From Beverwykella pulmonaria (taxonomy: Eukaryota > Ascomycota > Dothideomycetes > Pleosporales > Melanommataceae): a stretch of DNA of 64,000 nucleotides. The DNA is taken from the NCBI GenBank assembly GCA_001599595.1, contig BCHH01000008.1:2714193-2778192 (forward strand), written 5' to 3'. The position numbers and the translations under genes were made by a program. This document shows, piece after piece, positions 10,170-22,181 of this stretch. Under the pieces are notes generated by a model. The model did not search any database, was not told where the DNA came from, and saw only the letters and a program-made list of their open reading frames with translations. Positions within the stretch are counted from its first letter, which is position 1, and each line of letters opens with the position of its first letter.

Positions 10170-12095
10170 ATGCAATCCACAGCCATGTCCTTCACGGCCA
10201 ACGGAAAGACAGCGCCTCCGCAGGCCTTCATATCGAGCTATGCGCCCCGCCTGCGATCCTATGGAAATTCCCTCCTGTCCCCAATTGTCCCGCCTTCGAA
10301 CACCCTACCTCCACCGAGAACCACCAAGCGCGGAACTGCCATCATCAGCTACGCCGAAGACGGGTACGATGACGATGATTTTGAGGATAGCGAAGGACCG
10401 CGACGCGCCACAGGGCTCCGCAGTCTTCGTAGAGATGACTCGTCGAATCTGGATAAGGCTGCGCAGATAGCAGCGCTGGGCAAGGAGCTGGTTGCTCCGG
10501 TGGAGGTCCAAGGGATATGGCGAGATTGGATGGGAAGACCAAAGCGTACATTGTAAGTGCGCAACTTCACGTTATTGTGTGGGCTCAACAAAGCTGCTGT
10601 GGACATATAACTAACGGCTCCTTGTAGAACCGAAAGACAAGTACAGGTCCAATCGGTACTCCCAGTGACCTTGATTCCCATACGTATAGACATGGATGTG
10701 CAGCCATTCCGTCCAGAGGCGCCTTTACCGACCCCTACGAATGCTCGTGAATTTGGCATCGACGAGAACCTTCCCGCTTACAGACAGCCAGACTTGACGC
10801 CAGCATACAGACTTAAAGATACTTTTCTATGGAATCTTCACGAAGCTCTGACAACTCCTGATCAGTTTGCGAAACAATTTGTGGATGAGTTAGACTTTCC
10901 CACCGATCGCAAGCCTGGCCTTATAACTGCAATTGCGAGTCAAATCCGCCAACAACTCGAAGAATACGCAGGTGTTGCTCTCCATCCTCTATTCCATTCG
11001 ACAACGACACCGGCACCTGAAGGGGCTGTTCAACCAGTCCAACCAGCTCAACAGGGCCCGTCCAGGGATGGAACATCGACACCAGCCCTACCAGCCACGA
11101 ACGGCGCATCTAATGGCGCATCAACACCCGTCCCGAATGGCATAACTCTAGGCGAAAGTGCACAAACACCGGCTCCCATTCCCAACGGGATCACTGCAAC
11201 AGCCACAGCGCTACCTTCAGGAGAGCTTCATAACCCAGACGACACATATCGCTGCATCGTCACCCTTAATATAAATCTTATGAACCGCCTCTATAGTGAC
11301 AAGTTCGAGTGGTCCCTACTACATCCCCCCGGCTTCGCAGAAATGTTCGCAAAAGTAACTTGCGCCGACATCGGACTTGGAGGTGAATGGGTAGCTGCCA
11401 TGACCCACGCTATTTACGAAGCCGTCCTACGGATTAAGAAGGAAGCCTGCGAGAACGGCGGGTTGGTCGGCGATGGAGAGATCGAGAATGATGCCGTTGA
11501 TCCCACGATTGGTGCTGGTTGGAGATACGACCATGAGCATTTGTGTGACGAGTGGGAACCGAAAGTCGAGATATTATCCAAAGAGGAGATTGAGAAGCGC
11601 GAGGGTGACCGTGAGAGGCAAATTCGCCGACTGCGAAGAGAAACGGCACGATTTTCCTCAACGGCGAACATGAACGGAACGCCCCAAAACGATTTCTTTG
11701 CCAATCCTGAGCAGGAAAATATGGGCCGAGGGGAGAGGAGCAAGAAGAAAAGGAGGTTCAGAAGTTTGAGTCCTGTTGGGAGGGAGACTCCTGATAATGG
11801 TTCGGGGTACGGAGGGGTTGGGGGAGGTCTCCAGGAGGTGTAAGTCCACTACCACACTCTTTTTGGAGGGATATATCTAACCTTGTTTACCAGCGAACGA
11901 CAATCCTGGCGATGTGCACACTGCTTCGTGTGGGGGTCTGCGGTTTGGGCCGTCCGAGATGGACCGAAGGGACCCAGGACCCTGTGCAACAACTGCGGCT
12001 ATCTGTATGAGAGGGACAAGAAGCTTCCGCCATGGTCCGAACATCTCTTCTTCCACGAGCGGTCTTTCCTAGATGTGCGACCTTACGGGAGGTAA
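10170..12095 (+). CDS. sfh1: SNF5/SMARCB1-family chromatin remodeller subunit (Sfh1-like) with GATA finger
   Basis: Three exons (10170-10552, 10628-11839, 11894-12095; introns with GTAAGT donors) give 598 residues. It is a core subunit of a SWI/SNF-class nucleosome remodelling complex, acting in the nucleus; the N-terminal FISSYAPRLRSYGNSLLSP and the acidic EDGYDDDDFEDSE block are like RSC subunit Sfh1. The SNF5 domain spans roughly residues 200-450, with a Pro/Ala-rich insertion (about 280-350) separating YRLKDTFLWNLHE from CIVTLNINLMNRLYSDKFEW. The last exon encodes a GATA-type zinc finger, CAHC-X20-CNNC, followed by a short tail. SNF5-GATA fusions occur in filamentous ascomycetes. Start: the ATG at 10170; 10185 (MSFTANG) is equally possible, and 9900 is less likely. 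Confidence 0.88.
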
Positions 12096-13669
12096 TCTAA
12101 TCAAAAGTACCATGTGGACTACTGCTCCTTACTAAGGAGCAAGTTGCGGGTGTTAATGTTTGTGGACTTTTCATATATTTTGTTTTCTGGGAGCCACGTC
12201 GCGCGTGGTTTGATTTGTGTACCTATAGCATTTTCTCAGCGACGGCGTCAGGTATGTAGCTGAAATTGGACCGGGTGGATATTGGAGGGGCTACCCCGTT
12301 GCCATAGCTGGACAGTGGCTACATTGCTCTCTTGGACCGATGTGTTAGGATAAGCGTAGTAGGTAGTGAGGATGGAGGAAGTATACCATGTACTACCACA
12401 ATGGGGATCAGCATTCCAACCCACCTACGGAGCAGTGTGTATCTTAAGTCCGTGGCATCCACCCCCTATGATTATGCACTTGACGCGAACCTAAACCAAC
12501 AATCCTAAGAATTAGATCAACACATCCAGGTGACACGCCTCCGTCCCCTACCACCGCAATCAAACAACAATAAGAAGGCACGAAGCCACGGCACGACACA
12601 TTAAAACACCATGTCGTCAGCTCTAGCGCGGGTCCCCCATTGCTATTGTCCTTTGTCTCACCTGCATCTTGGCGCTCTATTGAAAGCTATTGTCTGGCAA
12701 AGCGAGGGCAGTTAACATGTCGATATGCTATTGTGCAATGCTATTCAAGCCCTATTTGGGCAGTTCTCCTGAATCATTCTGCCCCTGGTAGTGATATGTA
12801 GATTGCCATTAATTGGGGCGGGATTTCTATTGTCATGTGGCAGATCACAGAAAAATGGGGTACGGTGATCGATTTAATTCAGTGTGCTATTGATGCAACA
12901 TTGGTGCAATATGACTTAGTGAGTTGATGCATGGCATCTTGCTATTGCGCGTAGGTTTCAGTTCTCAAATAGAGGGTGGGAGGTGTGAATCTGAGGACTC
13001 TTTATATAGGCTGTTCACGCATGTTATTGGTGAATGGAAATTTTTACTTACTGTTTTCACTATTCACTGTTTTGGATACTTCACTTAGATGAAAGTTTAT
13101 TAATCAAGTTATCCTTGTGAACGATATCGTTTTGGACTTGATCAGGCTGTCGGTGAGTTATGAGCGGTCTTACTGTGTGTTACACAGTTCGCTGATAAAT
13201 CGACATCAGGCTTCAACATTTGTAACCATATCTCCAGCCATTCTAGAGGGTCTCTTCCACAATATCAACTGGCATTATAAGGGAGCTTGGAACCTACCCG
13301 ACATGAATCTCAACTTTCTGTATAGACAGGGAGACAGACTTCTTCCCTACTACTCAAGTCTGCAACTACCACCGTTACTTCTTTTCACTTAGAATCAATT
13401 AAGCGTAGCACCGCCAATCTGCTTACCTCAACTCTCGAGTATACCACACTGCCGCTGTCTTTCACTTAGAAACGAGACGGCGAGCTGAGTCTCCAGGGCA
13501 ATGGCAACACCTGCAGCATAAAGTGGCACGTTCCCTCGTCTTCCTCCGTCTCCAGCACCTTTTCATCAATTGAAGTCCCACCTCGACCACTTCGACCACC
13601 ACATCTTCAACTCCAAACCCGTTCAAGCTCCACAACTACCACCCTCGCCACCACCAATAGTAACAATCC
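12096..13669. other. Long intergenic stretch with clustered GCTATTG motifs
   Basis: About 1.6 kb without a convincing gene. The first 150 bp are probably the 3' UTR of the SNF5-family gene. Between 12642 and 12947 the heptamer GCTATTG occurs five times on the plus strand (see separate entry). The open frame at 13117-13392 has no recognisable domain. Confidence 0.5.
12642..12947 (+). promoter_or_regulatory. Cluster of GCTATTG / CAATAGC heptamers
   Basis: Exact GCTATTG at 12642, 12686, 12727, 12886 and 12941, plus CTATTG variants near 12676 and 12827 and GCTATTC at 12740. Five identical heptamers in about 300 bp, all in one orientation, far exceed chance for this composition. It may be a transcription-factor site array or the remains of a degenerate repeat. 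It lies more than 700 bp from any recognised start codon. Confidence 0.45.
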
Positions 13670-14520
13670 ATGTCCTCTTCTGGTTCAGACTCGGCTTTTA
13701 TTCAACTACAACAGTGAACACTACAAATACAACGAACAAACATAGAAACCACACAAAACCAAACCAAGCGTACTCCATCTCAACTGGTAGTACCACGGCC
13801 ACCTGCATCCCTGCCTGCCCCAGCGGAGTCCTCAGCTCCCTCGCGAACCCCCTCCCCCCGCCTACCATCTCGTGGTAGACCCCAACGCGCCCATTCCGAA
13901 TCTCCGCAACCCTTTCAGCCCTCTCACTTAAGACGACACAAAGATTTCGATCCCGAACCCACCGAAGAGCCCGAAATCCCGGAGGTCATCGTGAACGCAA
14001 CGACGCAAGTCCGGAAGCACGCGAACATTGTCAGTATGCAGAGCTTTAACTCAAGGAGCATCACAGATATCATTGGAACAGTGCTGCAGAACACTGCACC
14101 AGGATCGAAATTGGAATCGGGTCTCACGTCTGCTGTTGTTGCGAATGGCTATGGAACTTTCGGCAGTGGCGAAGTTGAATGAACCAATTCACATCGCGAT
14201 CAACTGCGGCGGGACGATTATTGGGGAGACGAATATCGTTGGGCCTGCGCTGAGCGATATTGCGCAGTATATGCTGCAGCATAAGCAAGCGCAGGTTGCT
14301 CGGGCGCAACAACCCGCGCACCAACAGCAAGTGAGTGCATGTACAGCTCCACAAGCACTGCAACAAGACCCAGCCCCACAAGTGGGAGCAGGTGAAAATC
14401 CTTCCATCGGCATCGACAGCGGGTCTGGGAGCAGTTCCATACTCCACCTCGCTGTCGGTTGTTAAGCGGAAGGCCGAGGATGGTGATGAAGAGGACAGTG
14501 AGGGGAAATGGACGTGTTGA
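13670..14520 (+). CDS. Tentative gene for an uncharacterised protein
   Basis: Coding character moves through three frames. The last junction is clean: CAACAGCAA, intron 14331-14391 (GTGAGT to GCAG), then exon 14392-14520 ending KRKAEDGDEEDSEGKWTC. The middle part reads RMAMELSAVAKLNEP, IHIAINCGGTIIGETN, IVGPALSDIAQYML. The first part is Pro/Ser-rich (RPPASLPAPAESSAPSRTPS) ending EPTEEPEIPEVIV. The junction near 13990-14065 is ambiguous (GTGAAC or GTCAGT donor to the CACAG acceptor keeps phase), and a start at 13670 (MSSS) needs another intron. I do not recognise a family. The helical middle part and acidic, lysine-rich end are all that can be said. Confidence 0.4.
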
Positions 14521-15097
14521 AGACAAATGACCATGACGATAATACTATATTGAAAATTTTGTAAGGTTCCTTGGTGTTCAGACTGGATGATGGTAAATAA
14601 ATTAGCTCTTGGGGTTTCCTTCAGACGATTTGTTTCGAGCAACATGTTACGAAGACATGGTAATAGGTAACGTATGCTGAGACACTTGGTTCTGTGATGG
14701 TCTGTTAATGGTTTAGAATCGGGGAATAGGGGTTTGGCATACATATATACACTTCGAATATCAAAGGATATACAGAACTGCCCTCTTAACAGTGGAGTGA
14801 AAATACATAAGAAACCCGGTTGTAGATGCTGCAGTTAAGACTTCGTCCACAAGCAGGAAGGCTTAGTTTACTCCTAAGAAATACCAGTTGGCAAATAGCA
14901 AGCTCATCAGAGCTGTACATCACCGTTTGTAAGCATACTGACACGAACCAGTGTGATTTTTGAAGACACCGCCCTGAAATAAGCCTCGAGCTCTAATGTC
15001 GTATTTCTATATGCTTTCACAATGCCTCGGCCTATCATATATCATAACAAATCACCCATGATATTACATTCCCACCTGAGCAATGGTTTTACGGTCA
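14521..15097. other. Tail-to-tail intergenic region
   Basis: Between the tentative plus-strand gene and the 3' end of IML2. No gene seen; presumably 3' UTRs. Confidence 0.6.
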
Positions 15098-17607
15098 TCA
15101 TATCTCCACGCCATACCTTCGAAGGGTAACCTTGGCCGTGGTGACCTTCATTCCAATCCTATTTCCCGCATTAGCATACCATACCCCACAATTGTCCAGG
15201 GGGTTTCGGAACGTACCTTGCATCTAGATCATAGCTCTCCCACTTCGCCACTTCTTCCAACCACACCTTACACCCCTCCAGCAAATCCCTGTGGTCCTCT
15301 GGTTTAGCACCTTCATCCGCCTCCTTCCACAAATTCGCAGCCATCTCGTATCTCGCACACGGCGCGGTCCAAGAATCCTTGTTTGGCCCTCTGAACAATG
15401 TCCTATCGTGCGCTAGAATCTCTTCCTGCAAGATCTTCTTCGCCTGCACCGTATCCCCCATACTCCTCAGTGTCGCAGCTCTCAGAAGCGCCAAGACACC
15501 CTTTTCATCCAGGTCCTCTTTTTCCCAGTACGGATTCTCTTTGCTTTCGCTCCAGGCCAGGTTGTCGAGGGATTTTTGCAGGTGGTTGTTGCGCATTTTC
15601 TTCGCGCCGCTCCAGAAGTATATCATTTCCTCGAGCGGGGAAACGCCGATGGCGTCGACGAAATCGCAGCCCCATTCTCTAGCTCTGGCTTCCCACTTCG
15701 TAATTTTGCGGTTGATGAAGACGTCGAAGGGAAGTTGTTTGGCCATGAAGCGTTTTCGGCCTGTATTTGGCGCTACCTTTTTGAAGAATGCCTCTGCCTT
15801 CGTTTTCTGGACGGCCGCTTCCTCGGGATCGAGAGTCTTGTTTCTGCGGTAAAGCTCGAGATGTGCTGTGCCGCAGATGTAATAATACAGACCGTGACTC
15901 CAGCTATTCAACACGACGCACCTCTCAAAGGCTGTGGAAGTTCCTTCGTAGTCATGGAGATACATCCTGTTCAAGCTCATCTCAAACCATCTTAACGCTT
16001 CGAGCTGTTTGAGCTTTGTCTCGGAAGCATTATTCATGAATTCCACGGATTTCTCCAGCTCCTTTTCGGTAGCCATCATGCGCGCTTCTTCGATGAGCCA
16101 CAAATGCGAATTCGGATAACGCTTCCGCATATCAGCAAGTAGTGCACTGCATCTCGCTTTCGGGTACGAGCCTTGGCCAGTTTGTGGAATGATATCGCAA
16201 AACCCAACGGCGTGATAGAATCCGAATAGAACGAGGCCGGCCATGGCGCCGTGGATGTTGTGGAATTTCGAGGCTTGCCAGAGCATTTTTATGCCGCGTT
16301 CTCGGTCGCCCTTGAAACCCACTATTTTCAACAAAGTGGAAAAAGCTGGCGGCACGAGAGAGATCAGGAGGAGGAGGATTCCGAAACAAAAGTTTGAGCC
16401 TGAGATGATGAAGACATCCACAGGGTGGTCTCCGTAGTGAGAAATGTCTTCGTCTTCTTGAATCGTGTTGGAGAGCGTGAGATTTTCGAAGTCATCGATG
16501 GCGTCTGGTATTGACTCGTCGGGCTTAGAACCGGCGGGTAGGTTGGACGCTGTGCTAGATGCTATATCTAGTCGTCTCTTTGAGCTGTCCAATTCGACGA
16601 ATTCGCCCTTGTCAGCTGGAACGGCGACATGGCCCATGTACTCTACAGGTGTTTCAGCTTCCTTGTGTTCCTCATCTGCATCGATGAAGTCGAACTCGTC
16701 GTCATCATCCTCATCCTTGATCCCCTCTTTTTTCTCAACCTTCTCCGTATTATTCACGCTCGGCGTCGACGCCGCTGCTGACTTAGCTTCCGGAGCGATC
16801 GGTTTAGTACGACTAGACGATGGATCCGAGCCCGTCGAATTGAGACTACTGGTACTTTGTTGTCTTATAAACTTTTTCTCGGCATCCATAATGCTTTCCA
16901 AGGTCAGAAACGCCTTTCTCAGCTTGTAAAAGCCCTTGATAGCCTCGGTCAAGCTCTCGTTCAGCACCCCAACGATGGCGCTCAGGAGCTGCGCTTCCGC
17001 CTGACAGACTGCGTATTCGGTCCCGGGAGGATATATGGGTGATTGATATGCGTGCGGGGTCCGGTGTGCTCGTCTCTGCGACTCGTATGCGGAGTTCTCC
17101 GCGTCGGCGAGCATCTGGGAAGCTAGAACCACCTATCAACCACAGTCAATCACTCGAAAGTATTCTCCATACCTTCGCGCATAATATCCTGCTCAAATCC
17201 AAGCGTGGCCCTCATGAACGTCACTAACCCCTTCCCTAACTGCGCTTATGTAAGCCGATTGGTACATGTTGACTGCTGCCGCAGCCTTCTGGCAGCCGGG
17301 GCGCACCACATGGAACGGCGAATTGCCTTTGGTGAGATGTGCTTCTGCGGCGTCGACGTCGTCGTTCATTATGTAGGTCACCGCTGTGCTCGTGTGACAT
17401 CAGTTTCGGGTAGATACACGGGATTGTATAGAGGAGTCAAGAAGTCGCACCGGCCATTGCATCCTCAACTGTGAATAATAGTCAGCTATCAATCCCCTAC
17501 AACTTCGAGAAGGTAAATGTACTCTGGGCAAGCTCATCTAGAGCATTCAAACTCCTTGTCTGGCCATGCGGCTTACGCCCGCCGAGCCAGCCTCCGACCC
17601 TTAGCAT
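15098..17607 (-). CDS. IML2: IML2 / TTC39-family protein
   Basis: Six exons can be traced: 17607-17523, 17468-17451 (an 18-bp micro-exon), 17383-17310, 17239-17173, 17122-15217 and 15158-15098, giving 736 residues. Iml2 is a TPR-like protein of the outer mitochondrial membrane/cytosol, needed in yeast for clearing inclusion bodies with lipid droplets. Recognisable stretches: EDAMAAVTYIMNDDVDAAE, GNSPFHLGKGLVTFMRATLGF, FEQDIMREASQML, a long acidic linker (DEDDDDEFDFIDADEE), then FSTLLKIVGFKGDRERGI, YPNSHLWLIEEARM, YYYICGTAHLELYRR and C-terminal IGMKVTTAKVTLRRY. The C-terminal exon is inferred because it restores the family's usual end; without splicing the frame stops at 15171. The upstream gene SEM1 is divergent, 533 bp away. 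Confidence 0.92.
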
Positions 17608-18140
17608 CTTGCGGAGTTCGCGGGGTGTTGAGGTGGGGAGAAGTTGAAGTGAAAGAAAGAAAAGAAGGAGGACGAGACAAGGGAATGGGGCAGTACTTAA
17701 CTGCCGAGTATGTCAAACCCAAGTGAGGCTCGAGGAGCTAGATTGCGGCGTAGAGGAGCCGATTATGTGGACCCGTGAAGACGGGCACCCCTTGCTTACA
17801 GGTTCCCGCCCGCTCCGCTCGGAGGACGAAGAAGTACGTCACCAACCTCGTTATTGCCGGCGGTGATAGCCCTGACCATCTCCGTCGGGGCAATGCTGCT
17901 TGAAATCTGATCAGAGCGAATCGTAACTTTGCCTCGCATTCATGAAAGAATTCGTCCGAGAATACGAAGTTTTTATGGTCATGTAGTAAAGCACGTGACA
18001 AAGATATCGCCAAGACCTCCGCTTGTAGAGCCGCATCGCATTCACACGCTTCTGCACCCACTTGCACTTGCACTTGCACTCCTACCGAACCAACCACACC
18101 ACCCAAATCTCTCACCAAACTACACAACCAGACACTCACC
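17608..18140. promoter_or_regulatory. Divergent promoter region IML2 / SEM1
   Basis: 533 bp between two start codons pointing away from each other. The 150 bp before SEM1 are CT- and CA-rich (repeated CTTGCACTTGCAC near 18060), typical of fungal 5' UTRs. An E-box GCACGTGAC lies at about 17991. Minus-strand open frames here are antisense to this region and show no domain. Confidence 0.5.
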
Positions 18141-18531
18141 ATGGCCGCCACTGCACCCAGCAAGACCACCGTCGCGGACCCCAAGAATGGCGAAGCTGTC
18201 CCGGAGAAGAAGCCCGCCGCATCACTCGAGGAGGACGATGAGTTCGAGGATTTCCCCATCGAGGGTGCGCACATCCCTCGCTCTATACGCTCTGGTCCAA
18301 ACAGGATAGAATAAATGGTTCAGAAGCTGACATGGTGTGCATAGACTGGTCCGAGGAGGAAACACAGATCCCAGGCGGCAACACACATTTGTGGGAGGAG
18401 AGCTGGGACGATGACGACACGAACGAGGACTTTGCAGTGCAGCTAAGGTCAGTGGGATCCATTTGCCAGTAGTTGGGGAGTAGGGCTAACGGATGATAGG
18501 GAGGAGCTGAAGAAGCTGGCCCAGAAATGAT
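18141..18531 (+). CDS. SEM1: 26S proteasome subunit SEM1/DSS1
   Basis: Three exons (18141-18264, 18346-18448, 18501-18531) give 85 residues, the normal size. Sem1/DSS1 is a tiny, acidic, largely disordered protein of the 19S lid that also joins the TREX-2 mRNA-export complex and, in other eukaryotes, binds BRCA2. The family signature is present in order: a lysine/alanine-rich N-terminus, LEEDDEFEDFPIEDW, then NTHLWEESWDDDD and a C-terminal helix VQLREELKKLAQK. Both introns break within codons and are required to join the acidic box to the WEESWDDDD box. It ends tail-to-tail with PGK1, about 300 bp away. Confidence 0.95.
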
Positions 18532-18826
18532 GACCCATCTCACAATACAGGGAATCAAGCAGAGGCGCTTCTGGAAGACACAATAGGTTACGATTGGTAT
18601 GCCCTGGACAGCGCAGAAACAGCTACAAGCATACGAGGACGTGAGGGCGCAGGCACAAGCGTGGAAGGCTCACGACGAGGGAATGCGGATGTGGACCCGC
18701 TCGGATTGAACACTAGTCGAACTGAATTGTATTGAACCTGGACAGAGCTAATAACATGCATCATAACCTCGAAGACGATCCTTCCCATTTATGTTGAGCC
18801 ACTTTATATGATCATCCGATCGTGAT

Positions 18827-20189
18827 CTACTTACTTGACAGAGCAGACACACCAGGCAAGTCTTTACCCTCCAGCAGCTCGAGGGAGGCACCACCGCCGG
18901 TGGAGACGTGCGAGAGCTTGTCCTCTACGCCGTACTTGGCCGCAACAGTCGCAGTGTCGCCTCCACCGATGATGACAATCTTGCCGTTCTGCGCAGCGTT
19001 CACCGCGTATTCCATGGTCTTCTTTGTGCCGTTCGCAAAGGCATCGAACTCGAATACACCAGGAGGCCCGTTCCAGAGGATGGTCTTGGCATCATCGATA
19101 GCCTCCTTGTACAAAGCCAACGACTTCTCTCCGCAGTCGAGACCCATCCAGCCGTCGGGAATGCCGTCCTTGTCCTCGGCGTATCCGGTCTTGGCATCCT
19201 TGGAGAAGCTGTCGCCAGTGATGTAGTCGACTGGAAGCACCAGCTTGACGTTGTTCTTTTTCGCCTTCTCAACCAGATCCCCCACGGTCTTGCTGCCAGC
19301 CTCGTCAAACAAGCTGTTTCCAATGGACACACCCTCCAGCGTCTTTTTGAATGTGAAAGACATGCCTCCGCAGACAATCAGGCTGTCGACCTTTCCGAGC
19401 AGGTTATCGATGAGCTGAATCTTGTCTGAGACCTTGGCGCCACCGAGGATGGCAAGGAAGGGCCGGGCGGGGTTCTCGAGAGCTTTGGCGAAGTACTCAA
19501 GCTCCTTCTTGACCAGAAACCCGGAAGCCTTCTGCGGGAGATCGACGCCAACCATGGAGCTGTGAGCACGGTGCGCGGTACCGAAAGCATCGTCTGCGGT
19601 CAATTAGCTTTGCTAGTCCTCGGAGCCGCTGCGCGAGCACGCACTGATATAGATATCCCCAAGAGCAGTCAATCCCTTCCTGAACTCCTCCACCTTCGCT
19701 TTATCCGCCTTGACCTTCTTGCCTTCCGCGTCCTTGGAGCTTCCCTCCTCCTCGGCATGGAAGCGCAGGTTTTCCAATAGGATAACTTGCCCATCACTAG
19801 CATTGTTCACCGTGTCCTCGACCTCCTTGCCCACGCAGTCGTGGGTAAAGATGACTTTCTTGCCTAGCAACTTCTCGAGCTCGGCAACGACGGGCTTGAG
19901 GCTGTACTTCGGGTTTGGCTTTCCGTCGGGCCGCCCGAGGTGCGACATGAGGATCACAGACTTGGCTCCGTTCTCGATCGCATATTTGATCGTTGGGAGG
20001 GCACCGACGATGCGCTGGTTGTTGGTAATCCTGTCGCCATCGAGGGGGACGTTGAAGTCGACCTTTACGATATTTGTCATTAGAGCGTATTTCAATCTCC
20101 TTCCTGAAGAACCGAGAACTTACACGGACAAGGACGCGCTTGCCCTTGACGTCAACATCGCTGATGGAGAGCTTGTTGGAAAGAGACAT
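18827..20189 (-). CDS. PGK1: Phosphoglycerate kinase
   Basis: Three exons (20189-20124, 20062-19645, 19593-18827) give 416 residues, the standard length. It transfers the acyl phosphate of 1,3-bisphosphoglycerate to ADP in cytosolic glycolysis (reversible). Diagnostic motifs: [80 protein letters not shown] and the nucleotide-binding [13 protein letters not shown]. The first intron sits after VLVR and uses an AAG acceptor; the second splits the Asn codon of NDAFG. The 5' flank (20190-20640) contains CT-rich blocks as is common for strong fungal glycolytic promoters. Confidence 0.98.
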
Positions 20190-21064
20190 GTTGGGTGTGG
20201 GTACTATGGGTTGCAAGGTCTGTTCACAGCTCTACGGAGCTTTTAAAGACGCGAGATGGAGGGAAGTAGTTGCTTTTCGAACGAATTGGTGAGGGACAAT
20301 GGCCACTTACGTCGGAGAGGCTGCAGATTCTGACGTGGGAGGAGTTGGGTGTTGTTTGTTGAATGGATTTATGTCATGGATAGCGGGGCAGCTCAGGCGC
20401 GGCGGGGTGGGGTGAGTGCGTGAGAACAAATCCAGCCCTTATCAAATTTCGCGGAAAAGCAAGTGGATACTACCTTTTCTTGCTACCTACCCCCTAGCAT
20501 GACCTCGGGTTGGTAGTACCCTCTTTCGTATAATAGGGCTGCGTCGGGCCGGATCGTTCCTTTCACCCTGCTTCTCTACGTTGGCCTCAAACGGGCCATG
20601 AGAACGCTGGAATACCGGACAATTGTTATGTATAGCTAGCAGGCTATCAGACATGGGTCATCGTAATGAGAACCCGTAATGAGAAACAGTAATGGGTACT
20701 TTTTTTTTTTCCAAATTGTTGTATCAAAGCTTTCTCCTCCGGCTATGATGCCGCTATTATGCTCCCGCGGCCGAGAAGCTAAAACACTTTTCTCTTCCGT
20801 TCGGACAAAACACATCACCCTATTTTCAAAATTCTGTTTCCAGAGGTTGAAGGATTTCTATGGACCCAAAACGATGACAGAGATAGCGGATGAAGGAACA
20901 CCTTCTGAAACAGATACCCTAGCGCCACGATCATGCTTAAAACGCCCATTGACCTCCAACCATGCAAACACTGCGCGAAAAGCTCAAAGGTAATGCAAAG
21001 ATGCTTGGCCGTGACCAAGCTATGTATTATGGAGGGAAATTCAAGGTAATGTACGAGAAGCATT
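20190..21064. other. PGK1 upstream region and 3' flank of the Mpv17-like gene
   Basis: Contains the presumed PGK1 promoter (pyrimidine-rich runs around 20480-20590) and a run of 12 T at about 20700. No gene is recognised. Confidence 0.55.
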
Positions 21065-22181
21065 CTACGCCTCCTCGGCGGAGTTTGTGAGGGAAAGGTA
21101 GGCCGTCCAAGCAATACCGATGGTGGAAACAAAGGGCTAGCGATGCTATTAGCATGTTGGGATGCATTATGCGGTAGAGAGGAAGCTTACGATCTGGAGC
21201 TGGATGGGCATCACTCGGAAGTTGAGTATCTGAACACAAGGCCACACCATGAAGTTGGCCTTGAGGGCTGGGACGTAGACGTCTTGGAACTTTCGTGTGA
21301 CTGCGCGCTTTCCTCCACCCTCGGCAATCGTCATGAATGTGAAGAAAGCTGCCAGACCTGAAAAGAGTAAGGCGATGTCCGGTAGAGGGTAGATACAACC
21401 TACCGGCAGGAGCAAACAAAAACTGATCAAATGCCACACGCTTCAGCGCAGGTACCATAGCGGATGTCTTTGTGATTGGGAAAGTCGCCGACAAGAACGA
21501 AAACCACTTGTGCTGTATCGGAGCCATCAGGAAACCGTACGCCATGAATCTTGTCAAGCGTTCGAAGTCGAACGGCGGAGGGAGTCGCTTCGAATCGGGA
21601 ATGATCTCGCCGGCGGGCCATGGATTCCTCTTGTCGAGTTCGTGGATCTCGATTGCGAGGAAGTCATCCTTGCCAGCTCCACCCTTGCGGTTCGTGCGCT
21701 GCCGTATCGCGGTTAACGTCTGGGCTACTGTGTCTGCAATGCCACCTAGTATCTAATTCACATTGTAAGCCTGTATTCTTTGGCGTATGCGACAGCGTGG
21801 GTATGGCCGGTATGGGGATGCACTCCAAAATTGACCTGTTGCAAGAGTGCGGTGTCCGGTGGCGAGAGCAGGAGAGGATACGTACGGCATTGGTGATCAT
21901 CGTGGTGAGAACTGTGACAATAGCGTAAGCGATACAGTGCATGTGTACAGGCATTCGGGGTATCTCACCTGGTCGGCGTGAATAGTAGGAGTTGAACTTG
22001 CGGGTTAAAAGAGAGACTGCGGCCATTTGGAGGAGGAATACGGCGGCATGTAGTAGAGGCTGTAAGGCAAGTGCCCTGATCAGCACTGTCCTCATGGTAT
22101 ATAGAAAGGCTTGCTCACGATCTTGCCATAGATCCAGCGGCTGTTGAGTTGGTAGAGGACGCGACGTCGTGTGTTTTCCAT
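21065..22181 (-). CDS. Mpv17/PMP22-family membrane protein
   Basis: Six exons (22181-22119, 22059-21969, 21911-21886, 21752-21404, 21357-21191, 21136-21065) give 255 residues. The family comprises small inner-mitochondrial or peroxisomal membrane proteins (Mpv17, Sym1, PMP22) with four hydrophobic segments; they are proposed to act as channels or in metabolite handling. Signatures: RRPVLTTMITNAILGGIADT near the N-terminus, RFMAYGFLMAPIQHKWFSFL, FFTFMTIAEGG, the hallmark KFQDVYVPALKANFMVWP followed by VQILNFRVMPIQLQIPFVS, and IGIAWTAYLSLTNS at the end. An insertion rich in charged residues between segments 1 and 2 is longer than in yeast Sym1. Which organelle it serves cannot be told from sequence. 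Confidence 0.9.

Noticed and set aside
16465..16929. Plus-strand open frame of 154 codons, Ser-rich
   Set aside because: It mirrors the acidic Asp/Glu-rich linker of IML2 on the opposite strand.
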